Positions 11,629 through 22,299 of a stretch of DNA of 64,000 bases are shown one piece after another. The notes below the pieces were generated by a model that was given only the letters and a program-made list of their open reading frames with translations, searched no databases and had not been told where the DNA came from. How positions within the stretch are numbered: position 1 is the first letter of the stretch; every line of letters begins with the position of its first letter. The position numbers and the translations under genes were made by a program. This DNA comes from Cenococcum geophilum 1.58 (lineage: Eukaryota; Ascomycota; Dothideomycetes; Gloniales; Gloniaceae): contig KV748189.1 in NCBI GenBank assembly GCA_001692895.1, positions 1,496,432 through 1,560,431 on the forward strand, written 5' to 3'.

Positions 11629-11874
11629 TATTACAGCACTAGCAGAACTAGTAGAACTTGGCAAAACTTCGCACCGGCAAGTTATTACAAATTGCCATAG
11701 ATTGCCGCATATTGCGATTATGTGACGTAAAGATCTTATAAAATACCGAACGGCGCTACTCTTCTTCTCCTTTCCTTTCCCTAGCTTTAGATTCTCGTTT
11801 ATAGACAATCCAATTGTACAGGCTTACGCGACCCTTTTGCCATGCTTATATCTTAATTAACTAAGTCGCTAATA
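11629..11874 (+). repeat. Gyp2 LTR shared by the two tandem copies (246 bp)
   Basis: It starts TATTACAGC (from TGTTACAGC), ends CGCTAATA (from TAACA), and lies directly after the Gyp2-1 polypurine tract and directly before Gyp2-2 gag. The right half matches the 54079-54366 LTR closely (shared string TTTAGATTCTCGTTTATAGA), but the left half (U3) is different and shorter. It therefore serves as 3' LTR of one element and 5' LTR of the next. The base after it starts TAGACC, which may be a RIP-altered TGG-type primer binding site. Confidence 0.85.
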
Positions 11875-11929
11875 TAGACCAAAACCCCTATAGAATCCTA
11901 TTAGAAGTTACCCTAATAACTATACCACT

Positions 11930-13060
11930 ATGCTAAGAAATACAGCAGCCAGCAAAACGGCTATAAGACCCTTAAATATCTCTAATAGTAAAATAGTAAC
12001 TAACTTAAACTTATAGGAGGAGCTTATAGCAGCTAATATTAAAATGAAATAACTTTAAGAGCTGCTTAAAGCTAGAGAACCCCCTATACTTAGCGAAGAG
12101 TTATTAGATACCTAGAGACTTACTATAGTTCTTAAAACCCTAGCCTAATATATAGCATTAATATTATTGCGGTCCGCGAAGGTTATAGACCCCCTATTAC
12201 TTACAGACAGAACTAACCCTATATTTAATAATTAGAAGCTTTAACTATAAAATAAGCTTAAAGTTAATATGGACTACTTCCCTACTACTTAAGCTAAAAT
12301 AGTCTATATCTTTAGCCGTACCAGTAGGGATATATAGACGCACCTACGTCCGTAATATATATAGGACTTAGTAGATCCCTTCCTCTCTAAAGAAGAGATA
12401 ATTATTTACCTATCTTCTATTTATAAGGACCCCTTTAAAGTATAAAACGCCTAACTTAAGTATAAAAGCCTAAATATAAAAATAATAGAGACCTTTTTAG
12501 CTTTTTAAACCCGCTTTCTATACCTAGCCAGCTAGGCTTAAATTCCCTAAAAAGATCTAATGCTAGACCTATTTAATAAGCTTACCCTAAACCTATAGCG
12601 AGCTATACTACTAGTTTTTACTACTATATAGACGCTAAAGGAACTTATGGACTAGTGCTTAGCTATTAACTAAGGCCTTTATTAAATTAAGGTATATGCT
12701 AAATAGTATAAAGCTAGAAACCTTTTAAATTAGACTATAAGCAATATAAAAACGGCCCATAATACACTAGTATAATCGGCAACCCCTATAGCACTACCTA
12801 TATAGCCTGCTATTAATTTAGTAGCTAGCTATACGGCTAGTCCTACTATAGGTCTAGCAAATACTTAGCCTATATATAGTAACCCCCGTATATAGGCCCT
12901 TAGTAATTAAGGAGCTTGCTTCTCTTATAGTTAAAAAGGCTACTATATAAAGAATTGCCTAATAAACGCAAAAGCGGATAAGGTTTTATTAATTTAGGAG
13001 GATAGCGCGGAGTTAGAAAAAGAAGAACCTTAGAAAAAGACTCCTCTTTAGGGTTAAAAG
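11930..13060 (+). pseudogene. Gyp2-2 gag remnant
   Basis: A preserved ATG at 11930, 55 nt after the LTR, starts MLRNTAASKTAIRP. A retrotransposon Gag core follows (ILLRSAKVIDPLLL near 12160, then SIYKDPFK near 12420). A zinc knuckle at 12914-12958 reads CFSY...KGYYIKNC: the first and last Cys are kept, the second Cys and the His are now Tyr. The knuckle is in the same frame as the ATG, so the frame is unshifted over 1 kb. About a dozen TAG/TAA codons interrupt it. Gag would package the element RNA in virus-like particles in the cytoplasm. Confidence 0.85.
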
Positions 13061-13129
13061 GAATTAATATGTTAGATATTAATCCAGGTTAGCTAGTTAG
13101 TAAAAGAAGCTATACTATCCCTTATACTT

Positions 13130-13420
13130 TATTCCGTAATAAATATTAAGGTTTAATTTCTACTTTAGCTAACTCTAAAGTAAATATCTTTACCTTAATA
13201 AACACCTAGTATGCCGTAAAGCTAGCTAACTTTCTAAATATACCTATTAAAGAACTACCTAAACCAATTTTTATTTGTGGATATAACGGGTAAATAGGGC
13301 TACCTATTACAACTATCTTATAGATTTACCTCTATATTAACGGACGAAGGTAGTATAATGTCCCCTTCCTTATTATGGACCTAAGTAGCGAAAAATAATC
13401 TTAAGGCAAAAATAGCTAGC
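13130..13420 (+). pseudogene. Gyp2-2 aspartic protease remnant
   Basis: This is the retropepsin-type protease domain that would cut the Gag-Pol precursor. The active-site region reads TLANSKVNIFTLINT (near 13162-13206) where the family has ADSGA; both the Asp and the Gly are lost by G-to-A changes. Downstream are YAVKLANFLNIPIKELPKP and, near 13355, YNVPFLIMDL. The protease is in a different frame from gag, either by programmed frameshift or by a small indel, which I cannot decide. Confidence 0.8.
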
Positions 13421-14149
13421 CTATTTAGGCTTATAGCTTAACATACGGAGTAGACAGCTTATTTAGCCTAAAACTCTATCCCTAACCCTTTCCTTTATAA
13501 AAGAAATTAGCATTATAATAGAAAACCTTATATAGCCCTAGGTTAATACTATTTATTAGGCCGATGCTATACGTAGAGACTAGGCCTTTAAGAAAGATAT
13601 ATAGCTTAATTCGTAACGGATCTATATACTATATCGTCCCTAAACTACCTATATTACGCCACCCGCACTAAAGACCTAGGAAGTTAATAGTAACCTAAAA
13701 AAGCCCCCTATAAAGAGCTTAGGCCCTATATAGCTATAAAGAATAGTAAGGGATATTAGACGTTACACTAAACTAATAGATTAGAGAAATAACCTATAGA
13801 AGATAGAATAGGAGCTAAGAAAGACTATAAACCCTAAACCGTAAAATACGGTCCGGAAAATAGCTATAAGGAAACTAGCGGACCTCCTACTAGTTAATAT
13901 CTGCTATATTAGTGCCGTAGGATTCTACTAAAACTTAGTTTAGCCTAATACCGTCGCCTTTATAACAAGCTTATATGAAATTAATTAAATAATTAAGAAA
14001 AAGGGAAGTAAGCTTAGCGGACTAGAAAGCGAGCTTATAGATAAGAAACTAGTAAAATAAAGGCTGCCCTATTAATACTAGAAATTTAAGGACGTATTCT
14101 CTAAAGTAGTATCTAATATACTTTTACCTTACTAACTATATAACTATAA

Positions 14150-15420
14150 AATTAAGATTAAGCAGGGTAAGGAAAATACCCTTAGCTTTAGCCCCCTCTA
14201 TAAGCAGTCTATTACCGAATTATAGGCTATAAAGTAGTATCTTATTAATAACCTAAATAAGGGCTTTATTAAGCCTAGCTAAGCCCCTTTTATCCTACCT
14301 ATTTTCTTTATTAAAAAGCTAAATAGAGGACTCCGCTTCTATATTAACTACTATAAGCTAAATAATATAACCTATAAGGATCGCTATCCGCTTCTCCTAC
14401 TTAATAAAACTCTAGCCTAAATAAGTAGAGCTAAGGTTTTTATAAAGCTTAATATCCGCTAGGCCTTTTACTAAATTAGGATAAACCCTAAGTCTAAAGA
14501 TTTTATTATATTTTAGACCTATTACGGAACGTATAAATATAAGGTACTCCCTTTTAGACTAACTAACGGACTAGCTATATACTAGCGGTATATAAATAAT
14601 ATACTCTTTAACTACTTTAATAACTTCTATATAGCGTATTTAGATAATATTATAATCTACTTTAAGAACAAGCTAGAATATAAGGAGTATGTCTATAAAG
14701 TCCTATAACGGCTTTATAAGGCTAGCCTCTAGGTTAATATTAAGAAGTTAGAGTTTAGTATTAAGTATATAAAGTACTTAGGTTTTATTATTAGTACGGA
14801 TAGAATTAAAGCTAACCTAAAAAAGACGGCTATAATTAACTAATAGGCACCCCCACGGACCGTAAAGGGGGTATAATTATTTTTAGGGTTTTATAACTTC
14901 TACTAACCTTTTATTAAGAACTACAGTAGAATCGCCTAGCCTCTTAACTGTCTTACTAGAAAAGACTAGCCCTTTTACTTTAACGCTATATATAGGCAGG
15001 CCTTTAATAAGCTTAAAAAACGGCTAGTATTAGCTCTACTACTTATCTATTTTAACCTGGAACGGCCCTTAATGCTAAAAACTAATGCCTTAGATAGCGT
15101 AATAGCTAGTGTTTTTTTCTAGAAGCAACCGGACGGAGAATAGCACCCTATTATATACTACTTAAAGACTATAATATATGCTAAGCTAAACTACCACATC
15201 TATAATAAAGAAATGCTGGCTATTATCTCTAGCTTTTAGCACTAGCGTATATAGCTAAAGGGAACCCCTAAGCCGATTAAGGTAGTTGTAGATTATAAGG
15301 CCCTTATAGCCTAGTAGGCACACTAGGCGGATACCCTATCTTAGTTTAACTTTTTAATTATATATAGACCAGGCGCTATAAACTGTATAGACGCTCTTAT
15401 AAGGCGTAAATAAGACCTAA
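14150..15420 (+). pseudogene. Gyp2-2 reverse transcriptase and RNase H remnant
   Basis: It is homologous block for block to 540-1800. The first catalytic block reads KLNIR (Asp lost), and the catalytic loop at 14637-14648 reads YLDN (second Asp lost). The reverse transcriptase end is marked by a G/C-rich patch (accgtaaaggggg near 14860) also present in Gyp2-1. RNase H begins near 15060 (KTNALDSVIASVF; an Asp changed to Asn) and lacks a segment of about 60 bp found in Gyp2-1 around 1670-1740. It is inactive by inference. Confidence 0.83.
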
Positions 15421-15699
15421 ATAACTAGACGGCTGTGAAGATCTTATTATAGACCTAGATACTATTATAACTAAAATACTTTAACCCCTAGATATAAGCT
15501 AAACTAAGTACAAACTCCTTAGGTGCTAAGATATATTCTATTAACTCCTTTAAGCTTAACCTTATTAATAAATTACTATAGGCTAACTAAACAACCCCCT
15601 CTCTATAGGAGTACTGTAAAAAGGTAAAGAACGCTACTAGCCTATAGTCCCTTAAAAACAGATTACTTAAGCACTAGGAATAGCTAGTAGTAGCTAAGG

Positions 15700-16920
15700 A
15701 ATAGAACTTACGAACCTGGCTTATTACCAAAGCTTATACCTAGGTCTTTACAGCCTATCTTAAAAAAAATAAAACCCGTAAAATTATTAGTAACCGCTAT
15801 TACTAGCCTAGAATAGTTATAAATATGAACCGCTATATACGAAACTATAACAACTGCTATAATTCTATAATTCTATAAGATAAGACCCTAGGACTATTAA
15901 AGCTAGTCCTAATACTAAAACGCCCCTAGTAGTATATCTTTATAAACTTCTATAAACTATTTATAAACTATATTACGGCACTGTTACAGACCCTAGTTAG
16001 GGGCTCGGCTAAGCCGAGACTTGGCTTATATATATAGACGTGTCCTTTTCTTAACCTTCTTCCAGACCTCGTCTTGGAATTCTTGTTTACTGGCTACTAA
16101 TAGATTCTGTTTTTTTTAACTAAGCCTTTATAGACCATAATGGATATAATATAGTTATAATCCTAGTTAACCGCTTTAGCAAGCGCTCGTTTTTAATGCC
16201 CTATTATAAGAATATTAATACTAAAGAGGCGGCCTAACTATATATCTATTACGTCTACTAAATCTACAGACTACCAGATACTATTTTATCCAATTATAGG
16301 CTATAATTTATATTAGCTTTCTGGAATAAGTTTACTTAAATCTTAGGTATTAAGCTAAAGCTTTTTATAGCATACCACCCCCAGATAGATAGTTAGATGG
16401 AAATTATAAATTAATACTTAGATTAGAAACTTTGGCCCTTTATTAACTACTTCTAAGATAACTAGGCTAAACTGATACCCCTAATAAACTACGCCCAAGC
16501 GACCCTACCTTATAACTCTATAGGATTTGCCCCTATTTAACTAGAAATAGGTTACTTACCCCATATAAGCTTTAACTAGGAAAGATTAGAAGGACCCTAG
16601 ACTATATACAAAAAACTATTTTATAAGGAAGCCTAGCAATACGCTAAGCGCTTAGAAGAAGCCTAGACGGTAACCTATATAAATCTAAAAAAGGCCTAGA
16701 AATTAATATAATAGTAGGTAAATAAGCATAGGCGAGAGCCTAACTTTACTTTACTATAGGAAATATGGTCTAAATTATAATAAAGAACTAAAAGATAGAA
16801 CAACCTAGCTATAAGCTAGACTATTAGATAGTAGGACCATATAAGGTCCTTAAGAAGATAGGCAACTTATACAAAGTAAAGCTCCTAGATTTAATTAAAG
16901 TTTACCCTATTTTCTCTCTA
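15700..16920 (+). pseudogene. Gyp2-2 integrase remnant with internal insert
   Basis: The zinc region lies near 15800-15870 (NRYIRNYNNC). The core resumes after a foreign piece (about 15965-16129) with IMDII-like codons at 16140 and VILVNRF near 16160. The second catalytic block is degenerate (SNYRxQF near 16290), and the Glu block follows near 16395 (MEIINQYL). The C-terminal part ends near 16910 (VYPIFSLNKL). RIP changes are heavier than in Gyp2-1 in the core. The integrase would be inactive on account of the insert alone. Confidence 0.8.
15965..16129. mobile_element. GC-richer insert of about 160 bp in Gyp2-2 integrase
   Basis: Comparison with Gyp2-1 (2455-2490) shows extra DNA here. It contains TGTTACAGACC, a 7-bp-arm hairpin (CTCGGCT/AGCCGAG), a TATATATATAG string, a CT-rich stretch and a T run. 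These features resemble the U3-R region of a small fungal LTR. The flanks may carry a duplicated tttat (15960-15964 and 16127-16131), but the right end does not read CA, so the exact limits and class are uncertain. It retains CpA and TpG, unlike its host. Confidence 0.5.
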
Positions 16921-16999
16921 AATAAACTATAGAAAGCTATAAATAACCTATTGCCTAGATAAAAGAATAAACCTCCCCGGCCGATTTAAGTTAATAATA

Positions 17000-17402
17000 A
17001 CGATAAATAGGAAATTAAAGAAATACTAGTCTGTAAGCTTATAATGGAAACATTAAAATATTATATTAGTTAAAAAGGGTACAACTTAAACCCTACTTAG
17101 TACCCTATATAGAACTTTATAGGTAATCCCTATAAGCTTTAAAAGTTTTATAGTCGTTACCTATAAGGGGATCTTATAGACAGGGGGCTATAAGGACACG
17201 ATTAGAATAGAATAGATTAGTAAGAGAGACAAATCCTTAAGGAGGTAAGGCCTCTAAAATTGTGGAGACTATATACTACGGGCATATGCCTTTAGCACGT
17301 AACCGGCGACTATCTAAGGGGCGTCTGGGGGTTGTCCTAAGGGCAACCTAAGGTGTCCGCAATAATATCCCTTACATTACCTTAATAAACCTAAACCCCT
17401 AA
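17000..17402 (+). pseudogene. Gyp2-2 chromodomain remnant, cut by Gyp3 solo LTR and Gyp1-b
   Basis: The chromodomain starts near 17010 (KQEIKEILVCKL), continues through YYIS...KGYN and SxYPIxNFIGNPYKL, and is cut at 17161 within the block that reads YSYYPNKP in Gyp2-1. After the Gyp3 solo LTR it resumes at 17377 for 26 bp and is then cut again at 17402 by Gyp1-b. The remainder, starting with a stretch equivalent to 11402 of Gyp2-1, is at 53936. Confidence 0.82.
17162..17376 (-). repeat. Gyp3 solo LTR (215 bp), reverse orientation
   Basis: This is the reverse complement of the 217-bp Gyp3 LTRs at 45843 and 52164. The TSD ttacc at 17157-17161 and 17377-17381 is a perfect match. No Gyp3 internal sequence is attached, so it is the product of LTR-LTR recombination after an independent insertion. 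The string gtgtccgcaataatatccc at its right end is a handy marker for the family. Confidence 0.93.
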
Positions 17403-17793
17403 TATAATAAAGGCTTATAGTAGGAACTATGGTGGACTTATTAATAGGCTAGGTATATAGGTAAATAAGAAGTCAATAACGTAATAATAACTAGTGGAGT
17501 AGTTGACTAATAGATTAACTCTAATTATATTCTAAGATTCACTATAAAGGAAAGAACTATCTAGGTAGGGACTGTAGTCCTTTAAATATATAACCATACT
17601 CCTAAGAAACCCCCTTTATACGTAAAGTATATATTATATATATTATACGTATATTCCCTTTATACACTTTATATACTATATATAACGTTATATAACCTTA
17701 GCTACTATTCTAAACTATACCTAAATTAACTAACTAGCTTCTTCTGACTCCTCTTTTAATAGTTATAATATTATACTTAAAGCGTCTATAACA
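17403..17793 (-). repeat. Gyp1-b 3' LTR (391 bp)
   Basis: It aligns with the 53543-53935 LTR (393 bp). Ends on the + strand read TATAATAAAGG and GTCTATAACA, both RIP-altered. TSD cctaa lies directly to the left. The polypurine tract of the element is seen just to the right as a CT-rich string at 17796-17810. Confidence 0.92.
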
Positions 17794-18276
17794 CTATCTC
17801 CCTCCTCTTTATTTTTATTCTTAAAGATTCCTAATATCTTTAGGTTATTTATTAGAGGTATAATATCCGTCTAGTTAATTTGGTTAATATTATTACTTAT
17901 TATACCTAAAGTTCCTTCTTCTTTATAAGCGTAACGTTATACTTATACTATTGCTACAATATTATCTCTTAGTAAGATTATACCGTTTTTATATTCTTGC
18001 TGTTTAAAAGAGGGGTTAGTTTATATTATATTAGCGAACCTATCTTTATAATAACCGTCCTTTTACTTAAAGTATACTAAAGTAAATATTCGTTCGTCTT
18101 ATAATGTTTACTCCGTCTTTAATACTAAATATATATAACCTATTACTCTTAATAGTTGTCTAGTTCCTTAATTAATTTATCTTAGGGTCTTATATTTAAT
18201 CTACTGCTATATAGCTAGATAGTAAACTGTTTTAGGCTCTTACTAAGCTAAAATGTTCTCGTAATATAGAGCAGAA
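17794..18276 (-). pseudogene. Gyp1-b ORF3, distal (C-terminal) part
   Basis: This is the leftmost internal part of Gyp1-b, matching 3834-4320 of Gyp1-a. In the element sense it carries the conserved ORF3 block (reading NPSFK, SLRDNIVA-like and NDLKI segments) up to the polypurine tract. It is cut at 18276 by Gyp1-c, and the proximal part of ORF3 is at 26192-26431. Function unknown. Confidence 0.5.
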
Positions 18277-18697
18277 TGTTACGGACGCTTTAAGTACAAT
18301 GTTACAACTACTTGGGGAAGAGTTAGAAGAAGCTAGTTGGCTAATTTAAGCACGGTCTAGGATGGAGCCGGTAGAACTATGTGATAAGGAATAGTAACTA
18401 AGGTTATATAATGTGATCTGTATAATCTATATAATCTATATAATCCGCAATAGAGTAAATAGAGCACACGTATATTACGTATAAGAAGGATTTTATAGGA
18501 GTATAGTTATATATTTAAAGGACCACAGTCCCTACCTAGATAGTTCCTTCCTTATAGTAATTCTTAGAATATAATTAAAGTTAATCTATTAGGCAACCAC
18601 TCTACTAGTTATTACGTTATTAACTTTAATTTACATTACCTATACACTTAGCCTATTAATGAGCCTATTATAGTTCCTACTATAAGGTTCCGTTACA
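18277..18697 (+). repeat. Gyp1-c 5' LTR (421 bp)
   Basis: It begins TGTTACGGACGC and ends GGTTCCGTTACA, the only Gyp1 LTR here whose two ends are both unaltered. The centre holds tandem copies of a 9-bp unit tataatcta (near 18420-18445); the partner LTR has 18 bp fewer of them. Confidence 0.95.
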
Positions 18698-18742
18698 CAA
18701 TTACTACCTAGTTATAGTATTAAATATAAAAAGTCAAACAAT

Positions 18743-20500
18743 ATACCACCAAAAGCAGCCACCACGACGCTATTAACGGCGGCAACTACCCTAAGGTTAG
18801 GGGGAGACACTAGTATAGTAGACACTAACTCTTAATAACCTGTAACGGTCGGACAGCTATAAAAGATAGTTAACTAGTTAACAACGAACAATGCGGCGCT
18901 AAAAGAAAGGGTTAATAGGATAGAAGTAGTAAAGATTAAGTTACTATTAATCGAAAGGTACTTAGAAGAAAGATTAAAGCTTAAAGGATTCCTTATATAA
19001 ATATACTTTAAGGTTATATAAGAAGGGGCAAAGCTACTGATACCTATAGATTGAATAGCCTACGCGGGACTATTCCTATTAGGAAGAGCACTTAAGTGGT
19101 TTAAATCTTACTTTATAGAAATATAGGCAAATAGAATAATAACTACTAACTAGGAAATATAATTTATATTCTTAAGCTGGGAAGGGTTTATAAAGCAACT
19201 TATATAAATATTTAGAGACCTAGAGGTAGTAACTACAGCGGAAAGAAAACTCTAAGATATTATATAATAAACCTTAGTAATTAAGTATATAATATAGTTC
19301 TAGACGCTAGTAATATAAGTAGAGTGGAATAATAAGGCGCTTATAGCATAGTATAAATAAGGACTTAAGGCTAAAGTCTAGGATATAATTATCCTAATGG
19401 AAGATGCGGATACCCTAAGGGATTTAATAAATTAAGTAATTAAGATTAATAATCGGATCTACTAAAGGGAATAGGCTAAGAGAGGCTAAGATAGAGTTTT
19501 ATAGTTATATAAGGCGCAGAGTATATAACGACTAAAGCTAAGTTAGAAACTATGGTATGGCGTAGAGCTAATAGACCTAAGTAGTATTAACGAAGCCTAT
19601 AAGAGATAGAGTAAGAAACTATAAAAACCTAGAGGTTAAGGATCTAGTAATTATAGAACTAAGGAGCAGAGGCTAAACCAGGGATCTTAGTAGTAGAAGA
19701 CGTTTAGGCGGACTTTATAGTAAAGTTAATAGTTTAAAGACGGAGCTTATATAAATTATAGGAAATAAGGTTATTTTATAAGGGATTATAAAGATGGTTA
19801 GAGTTATTATGCAATAAAGGGAACTAGACTAGTAGAAGAAGATATATATATATATAAAGGGATAGTAGTATACTACAAGGAATAAAAGAATGTTTAATTA
19901 GAAGTTTTGCGTTCTATTATAATAATATATACTAAATTTATAAAGACGCTAAGTATAGCGCAAGCTATTAGCTATAAGAGCTATATTTAGCGGAATATAA
20001 AGAAACTAATAAACTAGTTCGCAGATCGGATATTAAGGACGATGAATTTAATATAGGCGAAATATTTAGTAATAATAAGGCTATAAGGGCGGCTTACTAG
20101 GAGTATATAGACCTTAGAGATGTTATAAAAAAGGTAGAGGATAATTCTACTATAGAATAGGGAATATTAGTAGGGATTAAGACCCTTCTAGATATAATAT
20201 CTATTGCTTTATAAGACGTAAGAGAAGTAGGGTAGCGAACTACTTTGGCATTTAATAAAGGCTTAAGATTCTTAAGAAGAGATAAGAGATAACTAAAATT
20301 CTTAAGATAAAATAAGGTATACCTAAGGACCTATAATAAATAGTAACCGATGGAATAGGGTAATAGCTTAGTTTAAAGATATACAAATAAGCTCGGGATA
20401 GAGTTTCCTATAGGTATAAGACTCTTAAAATAAAATAGGTAAAATTTAAGACTCTTAAGATAAGATAAGAATACTAAGTAAGCCTAGTTAGACTAAGGCT
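18743..20500 (+). pseudogene. Gyp1-c gag remnant
   Basis: It starts 46 nt after the LTR; the start codon reads ATA at 18743 where Gyp1-e keeps ATG. The N-terminus is PPKAATTTLLTAATTLR. The Gag core contains RYLEERLKLKGFLI (near 18956-19000) and GLFLLGRALKWFK (near 19060-19100). The zinc knuckle at about 19744-19795 reads AYINYRK...GYFIRDYKDG, with all Cys/His ligands read as Tyr. Near 20262-20470 lies a repeated segment with a DSxDEIR-like core. The border to pol is not sharp. About one codon in fifteen is TAG/TAA. Confidence 0.85.
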
Positions 20501-21759
20501 AGAGCAAAGCTTAAGTTAAAAGTAAGCTTAGGATTAAGAATCCCATAGAACTAAGACTTTAAGTAATAAATAAGGACTATTAACAAGATTAGAGAATCTA
20601 TAGTATAAACAGCAACTAGACTAGAAGACAGGTATATAAGCTTAGAAGACTTACTAGGGAAATATAGTGTTTAGCCTAAAGATCGGAAAGCTAATAACGA
20701 GATTAAGAAGTAAGAAGACTTTAAGGATCCACTTATAAGACGCGAAAAGAAAAAAACTATAGAGGAATTTAGAGCGAGAATTACCTTATAGCAAAAATAG
20801 AAACTAGATAAGTAATCTAGCGTACTAGGTTGTATAAGGGATAGAGCACCTATATAAAAAATTACTAATAGGCCTAGAGTAGGTATATTAAGAGCTAAGT
20901 AGCTTACCGAACTAGAAAATAAAGAGGATTTAGGGATTCTAACTAAGTTTAAAGAATGATACATTAAGGGCTATTATAATATAGTAATAAGAAGATACTT
21001 CCTTATGGATAAACCGTATATACTCTAGTAGCTATACTAAAAGTAGTATAGGCAAAGGCATAATAATAAGTAGGAAGATTTCTATATATGGTTAAATAAG
21101 AAAGTTATCTAAAACCACCTAATTATAAAAAAGGCGATAAGTTACATTAAAGGAGCCTTAATTATAATGTTAAAGGACCTAGAGGAGCGTTTAGAGGACT
21201 AGAGAAGTAAAAGGCGTATCTTAGTACCCGCAAATAAAGTTATAATGTTTAGATTAATACGATAAAGGTTTAAACTTAAGGATAAAAACGAGCTAAGAGT
21301 TAACCTAAAGCACTAAGTATATTATATACTGTTATAGATCGTATATATAGATAATATATGCAATATATATAGAGTACTAAAGAATAAGTATTAAAAATAC
21401 TCTATAAGAATATATTGGCTAGCAGAAGAATAGAAATATTAAAATACTAAGTATATATATAGCTAGCATCTAGTAGAAGTTTAGGAGTTAGGTAACTTAA
21501 TACTTTAGCTAAAAAGATTTCTTATAAAAGAATGCCTAAATGGATAATAGTAGTAGAAATGCCTAAAGAACACGTATCTATATTATATTAAGGATAAAAA
21601 GCGAACTAAGTATTAGCTAAAGGTAGACTAAGTATAACTAGGATTAAGCAGCTAATAGTTAGGAAAAGTAAAGGCCTATAGAACTAGAGGGAGCTAGTAG
21701 TAGAGCCTTAGACCCTTAAAGGAATTCAAGGACAATACCTAAATTTATAAGTTAAATAG

Positions 21760-22090
21760 TAAGATTAATAGTTTAAGGCATTAATAGATAGTAGAGCAAT
21801 AAGGAACTATATTTTACTAGCAGTAGTTAAAAGAATGGGATTACTATATAGGAAGAAGGAGTACCCTTACCTATTAGTGATAATTTTAGGAGATCTAATA
21901 GCCTATAAAGAAGGCATTATTAATCTAGAAATAGGACCTATTTAGTTAACCATTAAAGGGAGATAAGTTAAGATGTCTTTTAATATATTACCATTAGGAA
22001 ATAATAAGGCAGTACTAGGAATACCTTAGTTATAGGAATATAATCTAAGGATTAATTAGGTTACTAGTTAGGTTAATATTAGGGATACTT
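21760..22090 (+). pseudogene. Gyp1-c aspartic protease remnant
   Basis: The active site reads LIDSRAIRNYI at 21781-21813 (expected DSGA; the Gly is changed to Arg by G to A). Downstream are GIINLEIGPIQLTIKG and VLGIPxLxEYNLRI, the usual flap and C-terminal segments of Ty3-type proteases. It is in the same frame as the reverse transcriptase that follows. Confidence 0.85.
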
Positions 22091-22299
22091 AATAACGCAA
22101 AATGTGATAATAAGCTAAGATAGTATGGTACTAAGTAGGGGCAATCTATAAAGAAACAGAAAAAGGACTAAGTTATATACTAAAGAGATACTATAAGTAT
22201 AGTAAGAAACTATAGTCACTAGAAAGTGAAAAGCTATTAAAGTATATAGCATAGGACTATAAAATAGAATTAAAACCAGAAATAAGTCTAAAGTTTTTT

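Larger units (their letters stand above)
1..11874 (+). mobile_element. Gyp2-1, Ty3/gypsy chromovirus, left end outside window, split by Gyp1-a
   Basis: This is the right part of a Ty3/gypsy element on the + strand. Base 1 aligns with about position 13612 of the second copy (Gyp2-2), just after the protease, so gag and protease lie outside the window. Reverse transcriptase, RNase H, integrase and chromodomain follow, then a G-rich polypurine tract and an LTR (11629-11874). The body is interrupted at 3435/11310 by Gyp1-a, with the TSD accta on both sides. The chromodomain reading resumes in the same sense after the insertion. A 101-bp insert sits in the integrase at 2338-2438. Stops are nearly all TAG or TAA at Gln/Trp positions, as expected of RIP. 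Confidence 0.9.

Noticed and set aside
11611..11808. 65-codon minus-strand open stretch in the Gyp2 LTR
   Set aside because: It lies in the LTR and across the poly-G tract; no conservation in the U3 of the other Gyp2 LTR.
20671..20964. 97-codon minus-strand open stretch as a gene
   Set aside because: It is antisense to Gyp1-c gag/pol and rich in Leu/Ser/Tyr as expected for the complement of RIP stops; the sense strand carries the recognisable element frame.
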